Below, piece after piece: positions 1 through 9,510 of a stretch of 64,000 nucleotides of DNA. The notes below the pieces were generated by a model. It searched no databases, was not told where the DNA came from, and was given only the letters and a program-made list of their open reading frames with translations. The stretch's first letter is position 1. Each line of letters begins with the position of its first letter. The stretch is from Flavobacterium album (lineage in GTDB: Bacteria > Bacteroidota > Bacteroidia > Flavobacteriales > Flavobacteriaceae): contig NZ_CP029186.1 in assembly GCF_003096035.1 (NCBI RefSeq), forward strand, positions 3,454,001-3,518,000. The letters run 5' to 3'. The position numbers and the translations under genes are program-made.

Positions 1-296
1 CTGAAATGCGTGTGGCTGAATCCGGCAATGGTTCTGTCTTCATACTGGTAGCCTGCACAGTATTCGTAGACCTTTCCGTTGTATTTTTTATTCAGTTCGT
101 AAGGGATAGTATCAGTATCCGGGCTCAGCTGCACCGACCCGAACGGCACTGTCGCCCCGGGATACGTATGCCCCATGCGCTGCGTCCCGATAAGGGGATT
201 GATATAGCTGTAACTTTTCTTAACGGCACTAGCCTGCGACCAAGCCATTGCCGAAAAAAGCAGGCAGGCGAAAAGGAGTTGCGATCTGGTTCTCAT
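1..296 (-). CDS. GH92 family alpha-mannosidase-like glycosidase, N-terminal fragment (runs off left edge)
   Basis: The minus strand reads from an ATG at 294-296 without a stop to base 1, giving about 98 residues. They begin with a signal peptide (MRTRSQLLFACLLFSAMAWSQ) and continue with YINPLIGT, GHTYPGATVPFGSVQLSPDT and GFSHTHFS. These are the N-terminal hallmarks of glycoside hydrolase family 92, whose known members are calcium-dependent exo-alpha-mannosidases that trim mannose from N-glycans. The protein is probably exported to the periplasm or outer membrane. GH92 proteins normally have about 700-760 residues, so most of the gene lies outside the window and linkage specificity cannot be judged. 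The plus-strand open frame over the same bases is a shadow. Confidence 0.85.
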   Translation of the reverse strand, partial: MRTRSQLLFACLLFSAMAWSQASAVKKSYSYINPLIGTQRMGHTYPGATVPFGSVQLSPDTDTIPYELNKKYNGKVYEYCAGYQYEDRTIAGFSHTHF

Positions 297-362
297 TATA
301 ATTGATTAGTTGTATGTTTAAAGGCATACATAGATAAGTATTTATTTCTATACCCGAAAACA

Positions 363-385
363 AAAACGGGCCATAAGCCCGTTTT
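363..385 (-). terminator. Rho-independent terminator after the DUF4397 gene
   Basis: A 9-bp perfect stem (AAAACGGGC / GCCCGTTTT) with a 5-nt loop lies about 35 bp beyond the stop codon at 420. The A/T-rich ends give a short U tract on either strand. Confidence 0.7.
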
Positions 386-419
386 ACCCCCAAAAAATTA
401 AAAACATCACTAAAGCTGG

Positions 420-1406
420 TTAATGATTTACTATGATCTTTTTTACAAAAGATTTTCCGTCAGCGGTTGCGTTGAGCATAAATATCCCATTTGCCAGGCC
501 AGACACATCAAGTTTATTTCCTAACACAGGCAGCACTTCCCTTCCCGACATATCATACAGGCTTCCCTCTACCGCTGTACCGGCAGGTACATCAAGCATT
601 ACTATGCCCGATGCAGGGTTAGGATAAGCATTTATAGCAGCTGTCCCGTAGGCCTCCCTGCCCATTGTTGACTGTAGCGGGATAAAGCTGCCGCCCAGGG
701 TGCTCACCATGAATAACCCGAACGCGGGCCCATTACTGTTGTTCTCCGGATGGGCAAATCCGCTGGAGAGAATAAGAGCTGCTTTATTGTCCATGCCCAT
801 AGTAGCAAGTGGCACTTCATAAGAGCATAATACTACATTGCCAGTAGTAGTACTTGCCTGGATTACGTAATCCATTACAGGCATGCTATGGTATCCTGCC
901 GTAAAAACGGGATAAGGCATATCGTATATAAAGACCCCAAGCGGAATACTGGTTTCCGAAATGTTGATATTGCCTGAATCTGTGCAGCCCTGGTTCATCA
1001 AAATACCTGCATAGCCGGGCATATAGTCGTTAGCGAATGCACCATAAAAAACATTCAGCTGAAATGGTGGCGCAGGTGAATAACCTGTCTGGCTGTGAAT
1101 GCCATTGGCTACAATTACATAAGTACCGTTGAATGTTTCAGTCATGCTGTAAAAGCCATCTGCTACAGAGGTACTGTTGCCGGGCGCAATGGTAAACGTT
1201 AGGGGAATTCCTGCCGGCAATTCCAGGAAAGGTGTCGCCTCACGGAATCCCATATCGTCGATGATCCTGATATCGCCCATGTAAATATCAATGTGGCTTA
1301 AAGCCGCATCGGGCGAATTGTGCACTGCCTGTATCTTTGCCTGCGAAAGGGCATTTTGGCTTACGAGTAAAATGGCTGCTGCCACGAGAAATGTAATTTT
1401 TTTCAT
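420..1406 (-). CDS. secreted DUF4397 domain protein with C-terminal T9SS sorting domain
   Basis: This 328-aa protein has an N-terminal signal peptide (MKKITFLVAAAILLVSQNALSQ). The DUF4397 fold follows (AKIQAVHNSPDAALSHIDIY..., roughly residues 23-130 and a second similar stretch), a beta-rich domain found in bacterial surface proteins. The last 75 or so residues (AYPNPASG..., GSLYDMSGREV, LANGIFMLNA, FVKKIIVNH) are a typical type A sorting domain of the type 9 secretion system. The protein should therefore cross the outer membrane by T9SS and be attached to or released from the surface. The function of DUF4397 itself is unknown. The gene is monocistronic, with its own promoter and terminator. 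Confidence 0.85.
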   Translation of the reverse strand: MKKITFLVAAAILLVSQNALSQAKIQAVHNSPDAALSHIDIYMGDIRIIDDMGFREATPFLELPAGIPLTFTIAPGNSTSVADGFYSMTETFNGTYVIVANGIHSQTGYSPAPPFQLNVFYGAFANDYMPGYAGILMNQGCTDSGNINISETSIPLGVFIYDMPYPVFTAGYHSMPVMDYVIQASTTTGNVVLCSYEVPLATMGMDNKAALILSSGFAHPENNSNGPAFGLFMVSTLGGSFIPLQSTMGREAYGTAAINAYPNPASGIVMLDVPAGTAVEGSLYDMSGREVLPVLGNKLDVSGLANGIFMLNATADGKSFVKKIIVNH

Positions 1407-1432
1407 TTTGCTTTAGGTTAAAATTGATAGGG

Positions 1433-1440
1433 CAAATGTA
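1433..1440 (-). promoter_or_regulatory. Bacteroidetes -7 promoter element TACATTTG
   Basis: The minus strand reads TACATTTG, an exact match to the TAnnTTTG element, 27 bp upstream of the DUF4397 start codon. Confidence 0.6.
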
Positions 1441-1598
1441 CTTTTGCCAGTTCAAAACACCTGAAAAACATGGTGAGCAATTCGGTAATCAATGTGATAA
1501 ATCCATGATTTAAAGCAAATTAAACATCCACCCCATAAGCCTTTGATTTAATTTTATATTTATTAAATTCGCCGTCAGGCTTAAGCACAACTATTAAA

Positions 1599-3380
1599 AT
1601 GAGCGATATTGTAAGGTCCTGTTTTTTTATTCTTTGCTTTCTCTGGATTCCTGCTGCGGGCTTATGCCAGGCCGGTACCAAAAATGATGCTTTGCTGCGC
1701 GAACTGGAACTGCAGGCTAAAAAATATGAGGGGGACACAACAAGCAAAGGAAAGGCCGCGATCATGGAGGCATATAAACAGCTGCTTGACGATGCCGAAG
1801 ATACAAATGATCACCGCAACGTTGCCGCCGCAGCGCTGGCTGCCGGCATATCTATGTATGAGGCCCGGAATACCGATGAAGCACGCACCTTCTTTAACGA
1901 ATCAATTAAGCATGAAAAAGATTCGCGCCACAAGGACAGCCACATCCACAGCGCCCGTGCAAGGCGTTTTCTGGGGGATGTATTCCTTCTTACCAATGAT
2001 TATAAAAAAGCCCTGTCGCTTTACCTCGAAGGCCTCGACATAAGTATAAAGCATAAGCTTAAAGGAGAGGAATCGGCACTGCTCAATAACCTGTCGGTGC
2101 TTTATATTAAGATGTATGATCCAAAAAACCTGCCCAATACAAAAAAAGGCATGGAGTATGCCTCTAAAGCCATCGCAATATTAAAAGAAAACCCGTCTTC
2201 CGATACTGATGCATTACGATCGCTGGCTGTGGCCTATAATAATTATGGCGACCTGTCCAACAATTATGGTAAGGACAGCAGGCAGCGCAGCTATCAGGAA
2301 AAAGCCGTGAACGCTTATGAGAATGCGTTGGCGCTGTTTGATAAGATCGGCATGAAGGGACAAAAATGCGGTGTGTACGGCAATATAGCCTATGCATACA
2401 AGGACCTGGGCAACAGGCAAAAGTATTACACAAACCTTTTGAATGCCTATAATGTGATGCAAACCGAAAGGGTATCGCTTTATGAGCAGGAAGGTATCCA
2501 TTATGCGCTGGGAGAATATTATCATGAGGAAAACGACGGGAAACAAAGCCTTTACCACCTGAAAGAGGCCGAGAAGCTCCTCGCGGCCGACCCTGCCAAG
2601 GATTACCAGATCATGGTATTGCTGAAAGGCCTGGGCCAGAAAATTTATGCGGCACGCGGCGATTTTAAACAGGCTTATGCTTACCCGGCAGATTTCCAGA
2701 AGCTAAACGACAGCCTGCTGAATGCCGAGACGCTGCGAAAGTTTGAGGAGATAGAGGTAAAATACCAGAGCGAGCGCAAGGGACGCCAGCTTAAGGAAGC
2801 GGCGCTTTCGCTGGAAAATGCCCACCTGATGCGCAATGCCGTAATTGTGGTGGCGGTATTGCTCGCGCTGTCCCTGTTCCTGTTTTACCGTTTTTATACG
2901 GCAAAAAACAGGGCGCTGCTTTTTAAGAAAGAAGCTGCCGATATGGCGCTGCAAAAAGCCGGGCTTGAAATACAGGCCAACAAGGAAATGCTTGACCGGT
3001 ACACACAAAGCTTAGTCGAAAAAAGCCACCTCATCGATGACCTGGAGAAACAGTTAACCGAATCGGGAAAAGCAGACGATACCGCGCTTAGCAAGCTGTC
3101 CAACAGCAGGATACTCACCCGAGAGGATTGGGCCGAATACAAAAGGCTGTTTGATAAGGTGTATCCCGGATTTTTTATAAAGATGCGCCAGAAATATCCC
3201 GACATTACCGATGCCGATGAGCGCATACTCGCGTTCAGCAAGCTTAATATCAGCCTTAAAGAAGCCGCCGACCTGCTTGGCATTTCTTACGACTCCATGA
3301 AGAACAGCCGCTACCGCCTCCGCAAGAAAATGGGTATCGACAATGAAACAGGCTTCAGGGATATTACGGAGAATATTTAG
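1599..3380 (+). CDS. TPR-repeat membrane regulator with C-terminal LuxR-type HTH
   Basis: The 593-aa protein starts with a signal peptide (residues 1-24, ending near LCQA). Helical TPR-like repeats occupy about residues 60-380 (for example LSLYLEGLDI and AVNAYENALALF). One transmembrane helix lies at about 413-434, followed by a coiled coil to about 490. The C-terminus (about 535-585: TDADERILAFSKLNISLKEAADLLGIS...SRYRLRKKMGI) is a LuxR/GerE-like helix-turn-helix. The layout predicts a periplasmic TPR sensor linked across the inner membrane to a cytoplasmic DNA-binding domain, an architecture common in Bacteroidetes. The ligand and target genes are unknown. It stands alone between divergent and convergent neighbours. 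Confidence 0.75.
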   Translation: MSDIVRSCFFILCFLWIPAAGLCQAGTKNDALLRELELQAKKYEGDTTSKGKAAIMEAYKQLLDDAEDTNDHRNVAAAALAAGISMYEARNTDEARTFFNESIKHEKDSRHKDSHIHSARARRFLGDVFLLTNDYKKALSLYLEGLDISIKHKLKGEESALLNNLSVLYIKMYDPKNLPNTKKGMEYASKAIAILKENPSSDTDALRSLAVAYNNYGDLSNNYGKDSRQRSYQEKAVNAYENALALFDKIGMKGQKCGVYGNIAYAYKDLGNRQKYYTNLLNAYNVMQTERVSLYEQEGIHYALGEYYHEENDGKQSLYHLKEAEKLLAADPAKDYQIMVLLKGLGQKIYAARGDFKQAYAYPADFQKLNDSLLNAETLRKFEEIEVKYQSERKGRQLKEAALSLENAHLMRNAVIVVAVLLALSLFLFYRFYTAKNRALLFKKEAADMALQKAGLEIQANKEMLDRYTQSLVEKSHLIDDLEKQLTESGKADDTALSKLSNSRILTREDWAEYKRLFDKVYPGFFIKMRQKYPDITDADERILAFSKLNISLKEAADLLGISYDSMKNSRYRLRKKMGIDNETGFRDITENI

Positions 3381-3491
3381 AAACTTGTACCAATAAAAAG
3401 CCTTTTAGTTTTTAAAAGCTGTTCTCTGCCAGGGTAATTACATACAATCAAATTCTTGGATGGCTTACTGCAGCCGGGAAGAAAGTAATTG

Positions 3492-5966
3492 TTACAAAGG
3501 CTTGCTGATGTGCTTCTCAGGGATGAGCAGGTTGAATACCGCGCCATTTTCAGAGCTTCCGTGTGCATTTAGCCCGCCGTTATGGTTTACGGCAATTTTC
3601 CTGCACATAGCCAATCCAATCCCTGTACCTTCATATTCTGATTTTCCGTGCAGCCTCTGAAAGATGTTGAATATCTTGTCGGCATATTCTTCACGGAAAC
3701 CAATGCCATTATCCCTGAAGGTTATTTTATAATATACTTCTTGCTGGAAATCATTCTTCGCTTTTTCGGCTGCCGTCATAACAGTTGCTGATATGTTTAT
3801 TGTCGGCTGTATATCGGTACGTGCGAATTTGAGGGAATTGCTGATAAGGTTGCCAAAGAGCTGTGACATCTGCAACGGAATGGCTTCAATCACCGGCAGG
3901 TCTTCAAATGTGATCAGGGCGCCTTTTTGTTCGATGAGCAGTTCGAAATCAGTTATAACATCTTTCAGCACTTCGTTCAGGTCAGTAGGCGTGAATATTT
4001 CCGAATCCTTCACTAACTCAGAGTAGGTCAGTACATCGCGTATCAGCGTCTGCATCCGGTTGGCGGAATTCTTTATCTTATCAAAATAATTACGGGACTG
4101 GCTATCAAGGTTATTCCCCGACCGCGACTCAATCATTTGTGCGAACGTGCTTATTTTACGCAAAGGCTCCTGTAGGTCGTGTGAGGCAATGTAGGCGAAT
4201 TGTGCCAGCTCCCCGTTAGATCTGCGTAGGTCATTATTGGCTATTTCCAGTTCGCGGGTGCGTTGTGTAACGATATCCTCTATTTCGTGCCTTGCCAGCA
4301 CCTGGGCCGATACATCTACAGTAATCGCAAGTATCCCGAGTATAGACCCGTCGGCATCCCGGTATGGTTCGTATACAAAATTCTGGTATACTGTTTCCGT
4401 TTTGCCAAACCTTATGAGGCTTACAGGCATTTCATTGGCATTGAATGTTTTCCCCGTAGCGAATACCTCGTCAAGCAACTGTTCAAGCCCCTGGTCACGG
4501 ACATCGGGAAGCCCTTCAAAAATAGGCTTGTACAGCACTTCTTCAGGCGCTTTACCCCAAAGGTCTATCATCGCTTCATTAGCAATTTCCACTATATGCT
4601 CCGGCCCGAGCATCAGGCACATGGCTACCGGCGACTGCAGTATGATATTCCTGAAATTCCTTTCACTCTGCTCTACTTTTTGTTTAGCCAGGTTAAGGTC
4701 GGTCACCTCGGCAGCGGTGTTCATTACGCCATATATCGTACCATCGGCATTATATAAAGGTGTGAAGCTGTAATTGAAAAAGAAAGGCTGCAGCCTGCCG
4801 TCTACTACCAGGTCTACCCGTTGGTTCCTGGCATGGAAAGGTATGCCTGTAGTATAAACGCCATCCAGTTGCCCGTAGATCCCCGTGCCTTCCAGTTCGG
4901 GCAATACTTCAGCATATGTTTTGCCTATTATGTCGTTCCCTTTTCCCCATACCTCCATGATGGAACGGTTGGCCATAACGATCCGCATCTCGCGACCGGC
5001 ATAGACACCTATCGGGAACGGAGCGCTTTCAACTACAGAAAGAAGGCGCTGCTCGCTTTCTTCCATCCGCTTTTGGGCTATAAGGTTTTGGGTAACATCA
5101 TGACAAAGCACCATTACACCGCCTATCTCCCCATCGGCATTCGTAAACGGCTGGTAGATGATATTCAGAAATACGTCTTTTTCAATGCCGTCGACTACCA
5201 AAGTATACTTGTAATTGTTAAGGTAATACGGTTTCCCGGACGACCTCACATTGTCCATTATATCCCTGAAATAAGGATCGGCATCGGGCATAACTTCAAA
5301 CAGGGGCTTCCCTGTCATTTGTTCCTGATATTGCCCTGTAAGGTTCAGGTAGGCATCATTCACCATTTCAATGATATGGTCATCTCCGGTAAGAATGATA
5401 ATGCCAACGGCAGCCTCACGGATGAGCGTTTCAAAATGCTTTTCGGATTCGGTGAGTTTTTTTGCGGTTTGTACCTTCTCGGTTGTTTCATTGCAGGCCA
5501 CAAAAACGCCGTTTATATTACCATCGTCATCGTATATCGGGCTGTAGCTGGAATTCCAGTAGATGTTTTCCATCCGCCCGTTCCTGTAAAAAGGCACCAG
5601 CTGGTCATCAAACCAAACAGGCTCCCCCGTAGTAAGTACCTGTTCGAAAAGCGGACCCGCAAAATCCCATACATCGGCCCACAGCTCCTTCCCTTTTTTA
5701 CCGATGCCCGGGTGCTTCCCGTCAATACCAAGGCTTGGCCTGAAGGCATCGTTATAAAAGCAGATATAGTCCTCTCCCCAGAAAAGTACCATAGGCAGAG
5801 CCGAATGGAGCAGTATACCGAGCGATGTACGAAGGCTCGAAGGCCAGGTTTCAGGTGTGCCAAGAGATGTTTTCGACCAGTCGAAAGAGCGTACGAGCGC
5901 TCCCGCTTCGCCTCCGCCGGACATGAAATTCAGGTTTATTTTTTCAGGGGATTTTTCCATGTACAT
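3492..5966 (-). CDS. multi-PAS sensor histidine kinase (824 aa)
   Basis: No signal peptide or membrane helix is seen, so this is probably a cytoplasmic kinase. Order: an N-terminal PAS-like input module (about 13-155, SGGGEAGALVRSFDW... FYNDAFRPSLG), three PAS/PAC units (about 165-290, 300-420, 430-550), a coiled coil, a HisKA domain with phospho-acceptor motif FAYIASHDLQEPLRKIS, and a HATPase_c domain. The ATPase has N-box GNLISNSLKF, G-box RDNGIGF and TGIGLAMCRKI. There is no receiver domain and no adjacent response regulator. The N-terminal module and the kinase core closely resemble the 1215-aa kinase at 11212-14859, so the two are paralogs. The start could also be the ATG two codons later. 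The signal is unknown. Confidence 0.88.
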   Translation of the reverse strand: MYMEKSPEKINLNFMSGGGEAGALVRSFDWSKTSLGTPETWPSSLRTSLGILLHSALPMVLFWGEDYICFYNDAFRPSLGIDGKHPGIGKKGKELWADVWDFAGPLFEQVLTTGEPVWFDDQLVPFYRNGRMENIYWNSSYSPIYDDDGNINGVFVACNETTEKVQTAKKLTESEKHFETLIREAAVGIIILTGDDHIIEMVNDAYLNLTGQYQEQMTGKPLFEVMPDADPYFRDIMDNVRSSGKPYYLNNYKYTLVVDGIEKDVFLNIIYQPFTNADGEIGGVMVLCHDVTQNLIAQKRMEESEQRLLSVVESAPFPIGVYAGREMRIVMANRSIMEVWGKGNDIIGKTYAEVLPELEGTGIYGQLDGVYTTGIPFHARNQRVDLVVDGRLQPFFFNYSFTPLYNADGTIYGVMNTAAEVTDLNLAKQKVEQSERNFRNIILQSPVAMCLMLGPEHIVEIANEAMIDLWGKAPEEVLYKPIFEGLPDVRDQGLEQLLDEVFATGKTFNANEMPVSLIRFGKTETVYQNFVYEPYRDADGSILGILAITVDVSAQVLARHEIEDIVTQRTRELEIANNDLRRSNGELAQFAYIASHDLQEPLRKISTFAQMIESRSGNNLDSQSRNYFDKIKNSANRMQTLIRDVLTYSELVKDSEIFTPTDLNEVLKDVITDFELLIEQKGALITFEDLPVIEAIPLQMSQLFGNLISNSLKFARTDIQPTINISATVMTAAEKAKNDFQQEVYYKITFRDNGIGFREEYADKIFNIFQRLHGKSEYEGTGIGLAMCRKIAVNHNGGLNAHGSSENGAVFNLLIPEKHISKPL

Positions 5967-6162
5967 TAAAGTATGCCAGAAGGATTTAAGATTATTCCGA
6001 CAATGTTAATAGCAGTACTGCACGTAGCGCATTGGTACTGCATCAGGTCACTAAATTAGTAAATTCCGTTAACCCTGACAACGTTATCGGGCAAATAAAG
6101 AAAACGCTTTCACGGCCCTATACAGGATTGAAAATTTTGAAAAGACTTCGTATATTTCCGCT

Positions 6163-7764
6163 ATGGAAAACACAGGTATAATTGTAATGATGCTGTTCGG
6201 GATGGTGTTCCTGGGCATCCTCAGCAATAAGTATAAATTCCCCTTCCCTATAGTGCTGGTGCTCTGCGGGATCGTCATAAGCGTTGTGCCCGGGCTGCCG
6301 GCAATTACCCTTAGCCCGGAAGTAGTCTTTATCATCTTTTTGCCGCCTCTGTTGTATTATGCCGCCTGGAATACCAGCTGGCATGATTTTAAAGGCGCTA
6401 TCAGGCCAATAAGCCTGGCTGCGATCGGGCTCGTTTTTTTTACAACCTTCGCCGTAGCTGTGGCTGCCCATGAGCTTATTGAAGGTCTCAGCTGGCCTTT
6501 GGCATTCCTTATCGGAGCCATCGTTTCGCCTCCCGATGCCGTTGCAGCAACATCTATTACCAAAGGCTTGGGGCTAAGTCCCCGCGTTATTACGATCCTT
6601 GAAGGCGAAAGCCTGGTAAACGATGCCAGCGGCCTTGTAGCCTACAAATATGCGCTTACCGCTATTACGGCGGGCAATTTCATCATTTGGGAAGCCAGTG
6701 TCAACTTTTTTGTGATGATCATCGCCGGAATAGCCATCGGGCTTGCTCTGGGTTATATCATGTACCTTGTCCACAAAAAATTCGTCTGCGACCCGATCGT
6801 TGAGGTTACCCTCACGTTCCTTACACCGTTTGCGGCCTACCTTCTTGCAGAGCATTTCCATTTTTCGGGCGTGCTTGCTGTGGTCAGTACGGGGCTGTAC
6901 TTATCCTTCCGGTCAGGGCAGATTCTCACGCACCAGAGCCGCATCATGGCCAGTACAGTATGGGATGTATCGGTATATATACTCAACGGGCTTATTTTTA
7001 TCCTTATCGGACTCCAGCTGCGCCAGATCATGGACGGAATAGACGGTTATTCTACAGGGGAGCTCATCTTGTGGGGAGCTGCAGTGAGTTTTGTAGTCGT
7101 GGTGGTGCGGTTTATCTGGGTTGTTCCCGCTGCCATGCTACCGCGCATGCTGAGCAAAAAAATAAAGAAGAACGAACCCTTCGACCCCCGCAACCTTGTG
7201 GTATTCGGTTGGGGAGGCATGCGCGGCGTGGTATCTATGGCCGCTGCGCTTGCCTTACCGCTTGCACTGCCCGACGGATCACCGTTCCCGCACCGCAGCC
7301 TCATCATCTACCTCACGTTCTGTGTAATATTATCCACGCTGGTTGGGCTTGGGCTTACGCTGCCCTGGATCATAAAAAAAATGAAGATCCAACCCTACTC
7401 CATTTTTGCAGAGGAATACGAGGTGCGCAACCTTGTGGTATCGCAAACCATTGCCCATATCGAAGAGAACCTGTCGCTGTTGCAGGACGAGTTGCTGCAC
7501 AACATTAAAAGCAAGTATGAAGTAAAGTTCAACCGACTGCAAAAAACAGAGCTGCCTGCGAATTTCTTTGGAAAGGGCGAAACGCTGCCCACCAATATCT
7601 TTAATGAATTTACCCAATTGCAGATCGACCTTATCAATGTTGAACGTCAAAAGATTGAGCAGCTGCACCGCAAAGGGGGCACCAGTGAAGAAGTGCTCCG
7701 CAAGATAGAGCGTGAGCTCGACCTGGAGGAAACCCGCCTGAGTATGGATATGTACGATGGGTAG
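6163..7764 (+). CDS. Na+/H+ antiporter, CPA1 (NhaP-like) family
   Basis: The 533-aa integral membrane protein has about 12 hydrophobic segments up to residue 405. It contains the CPA1 signatures FLPPLLYYAAWNTSW, GAIVSPPDAVAA and LEGESLVNDASGLVAYK; the Asp residues in the last two belong to the ion-binding core. A GWGGMRGVVSMAAALALP motif sits near residue 350. A hydrophilic C-terminal tail of about 120 residues is predicted to be cytoplasmic and helical, as in YjcE/NhaP-type exchangers. The expected role is proton-driven sodium (or potassium) extrusion for pH and salt homeostasis. The gene is monocistronic and divergent from the PAS kinase gene; no functional link is evident. Confidence 0.9.
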   Translation: MENTGIIVMMLFGMVFLGILSNKYKFPFPIVLVLCGIVISVVPGLPAITLSPEVVFIIFLPPLLYYAAWNTSWHDFKGAIRPISLAAIGLVFFTTFAVAVAAHELIEGLSWPLAFLIGAIVSPPDAVAATSITKGLGLSPRVITILEGESLVNDASGLVAYKYALTAITAGNFIIWEASVNFFVMIIAGIAIGLALGYIMYLVHKKFVCDPIVEVTLTFLTPFAAYLLAEHFHFSGVLAVVSTGLYLSFRSGQILTHQSRIMASTVWDVSVYILNGLIFILIGLQLRQIMDGIDGYSTGELILWGAAVSFVVVVVRFIWVVPAAMLPRMLSKKIKKNEPFDPRNLVVFGWGGMRGVVSMAAALALPLALPDGSPFPHRSLIIYLTFCVILSTLVGLGLTLPWIIKKMKIQPYSIFAEEYEVRNLVVSQTIAHIEENLSLLQDELLHNIKSKYEVKFNRLQKTELPANFFGKGETLPTNIFNEFTQLQIDLINVERQKIEQLHRKGGTSEEVLRKIERELDLEETRLSMDMYDG

Positions 7765-7849
7765 TTTTTAGACACAGTCGCAGTTTTCAATCACAGCTTG
7801 TCTGCGGGCATAGGCAGGTCTCAGTTTTCAGCCATGATAATTCCGGTGT

Positions 7850-7873
7850 AGAGGCGTTGCATTGCAACGTCTC
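7850..7873. repeat. short palindromic intergenic repeat (GAGGCGTTGCA type)
   Basis: GAGGCGTTGC and its near-complement GCAACGTCTC form a hairpin with almost no loop. It resembles the GAGACGCA...TGCGTCTC palindromes at 20005-20071. It lies between the convergent antiporter and cupin genes. Confidence 0.55.
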
Positions 7874-7881
7874 AATAAAAT

Positions 7882-7906
7882 AAAAAAGCCATTGCATTGC
7901 AACGGC
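7882..7906 (-). terminator. terminator-like hairpin after the cupin/JmjC gene
   Basis: On the minus strand GCCGTTGCA / TGCAATGGC pairs with one mismatch and is followed by six U residues. It lies just beyond the stop codon at 7929. Confidence 0.6.
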
Positions 7907-7928
7907 CATATATAATCAATAGTAACTG

Positions 7929-8798
7929 CTATCTTTTCTCCAGCTCCGCATTTGTTCTGCGGATTGACTCCTCATCCTTATAATCCAGCCACGCCTGCCC
8001 TTTGCGCTTACGCATCCAGTTGTCATAAAGGCGGTTGAAGGTTACGTTGGCCAGCCCTTTCATCAGGTTGCCCGGCCTTCCTGCCAGTGAGCGAAGGCTT
8101 AAAGAGAACCCCGGCGTAAGGTATTTCATGTAGTGCCACCATCCTTCGGGCATGTAGAGCATTTCGCCATGCTTAAGGTTCGTGATATACGGTTTTACCA
8201 TTTTTAGTGCAGGGAACTTTTCGAAGTCGGGATTGTCAAAATCGATATCCTCGTTGCATATCCAGGAATATGGCAGGCGGTACATGTACTTGGTCTCTTT
8301 TGGGTCGACCAGCACACATTGCTTTTCGCCGGCAAAATGAATATGGAATATATTCGGGAAGTCAATGTCATAATGCATGAACACCTTGGCGCCCTGCCCG
8401 CCGAAGAACACGAGCGGCAGGCTTTTTATCAGTCGCAGCCCAAGCTTAGGCCATCTCATATCCTGTTTCATCGAAGGCACATCCTTCATCAGGTTATAAA
8501 GGAAAATACGCAGGTGTGTTGGGCCTTTTTCCAGTATGTCTATGTATTCCGACATGCTCATGGTAAAATCGGGCTCGTTCACCTTCTTGGTATAGTCGGT
8601 CTTCCGGTTGTCATATAGCGGCACTGTCTTGTCGCCGGCCACTTCACGAAGAAAATCAAAATTCCATTTGGTAAACGCAGGCCAGTCCTCGATTTGGTTG
8701 GTAATTACCACCGGTTTTTGAGGTTTATAGTAGTTCTCTATAAATTCTTTCTTTGTGAGTTTTTCAACCCTTTCGATTTGTATATAGTCAAATGGCAT
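7929..8798 (-). CDS. cupin-like JmjC-type (Cupin_8) protein
   Basis: This is a 289-aa cytoplasmic protein. Residues 10-40 (LTKKEFIENYYKPQKPVVITNQIEDWPAF) match the usual opening of the Cupin_8/JmjC family. A double-stranded beta-helix follows, with FMHYDIDFPNIFHIHF supplying an HxD-type pair of candidate iron ligands and GEMLYMPEGWWHYM supplying the distal His. Known relatives are Fe(II)/2-oxoglutarate oxygenases such as the FIH/JMJD5 type, which hydroxylate proteins or small molecules; the substrate here is unknown. The -7 promoter box ends only five bases before the ATG, which implies a leaderless or nearly leaderless mRNA if both assignments are right. Confidence 0.8.
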   Translation of the reverse strand: MPFDYIQIERVEKLTKKEFIENYYKPQKPVVITNQIEDWPAFTKWNFDFLREVAGDKTVPLYDNRKTDYTKKVNEPDFTMSMSEYIDILEKGPTHLRIFLYNLMKDVPSMKQDMRWPKLGLRLIKSLPLVFFGGQGAKVFMHYDIDFPNIFHIHFAGEKQCVLVDPKETKYMYRLPYSWICNEDIDFDNPDFEKFPALKMVKPYITNLKHGEMLYMPEGWWHYMKYLTPGFSLSLRSLAGRPGNLMKGLANVTFNRLYDNWMRKRKGQAWLDYKDEESIRRTNAELEKR

Positions 8799-8802
8799 GG
8801 CG

Positions 8803-8810
8803 CAAAGATA
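8803..8810 (-). promoter_or_regulatory. -7 promoter element TATCTTTG
   Basis: The minus strand reads TATCTTTG five bases upstream of the start codon at 8798, so the transcript would start at or next to the ATG. Confidence 0.6.
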
Positions 8811-8954
8811 ATAATATTCCGTGCATGTTGATTTCTCTTACATTCATCTTTAGTTAATTAAAAATTAATGGAAAATTAAACAAAACTTTAATAATTGTCT
8901 AAATAAAAATCCCGAAATGTTGCACTAAATTTATAAAAACTAAAAAACATTACT

Positions 8955-9491
8955 ATGGATTCAATAAACCAAAACCAGCCGGAAGATAATTTTAAGGACC
9001 TTGCGGGACCTGAAGGCCTGGAAAAGATCAAAGAGCTCGCCAAAAAAGCAGGCTCATGCTTTTTCTGTACAAAGATCGTGAGCGGCCAGGCATTCTCTAC
9101 AAGGCCGATGTCAGCCGAGAAAATTGATGATAACGGGAACTTCTGGTTCCTGAGTGCCAACGACAGCCACAAAAATGCGGAGATCGCTGCCGACCCTGCT
9201 GTACAAATGCTGTTTCAGGGATCATCCTACAGCGATTTCCTGACACTCTATGGAAAGGCAACCATTAGCACTGATAAAGAAAAGATCAAAGAGCTGTGGG
9301 ACCCGACCATGAAAACGTGGTTCACCGAGGGCATAGATGACCCAAGGATCACCGTTATAAAATTCACGCCTTCCGATGGCTATTACTGGGATACCAAACA
9401 CGCCATCTTTGTTGCCTTTGCCAAAAGGATTGTAGGTTCCATAATTGGGCAAACCCTCGACGATTCGATTGAAGGAAACGTTACACCATAA
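8955..9491 (+). CDS. pyridoxamine 5'-phosphate oxidase-like general stress protein
   Basis: The 178-aa protein has the split-barrel flavin-binding fold of the PNPOx-related 'general stress protein 26' group. Visible motifs are CFFCTKI...FSTRPMSA, FWFLSANDSHKNAEI, VQMLFQG and FLTLYGKATI. Members bind FMN or related cofactors; most have no assigned reaction and are induced under stress. At the C-terminus the motif ITVIKFTPSDGYYWD is typical of the family. The start ATG at 8955 follows an A-rich leader containing TAAATTTA, a weak -7 box. A strong terminator follows the stop, so the gene is monocistronic. Confidence 0.8.
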   Translation: MDSINQNQPEDNFKDLAGPEGLEKIKELAKKAGSCFFCTKIVSGQAFSTRPMSAEKIDDNGNFWFLSANDSHKNAEIAADPAVQMLFQGSSYSDFLTLYGKATISTDKEKIKELWDPTMKTWFTEGIDDPRITVIKFTPSDGYYWDTKHAIFVAFAKRIVGSIIGQTLDDSIEGNVTP

Positions 9492-9510
9492 TTGTATCTT
9501 TTTTAACACC

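Noticed and set aside
6..305. 99-residue plus-strand open frame at the left edge
   Set aside because: The minus strand of the same bases encodes the GH92 N-terminus with signal peptide and YPGATVPFG motif.
4821..5969. 382-residue plus-strand open frame over the 824-aa kinase gene
   Set aside because: It is antisense to a clear multi-domain kinase with intact HisKA and HATPase motifs, has no recognisable domain, and its composition is that of a shadow frame.
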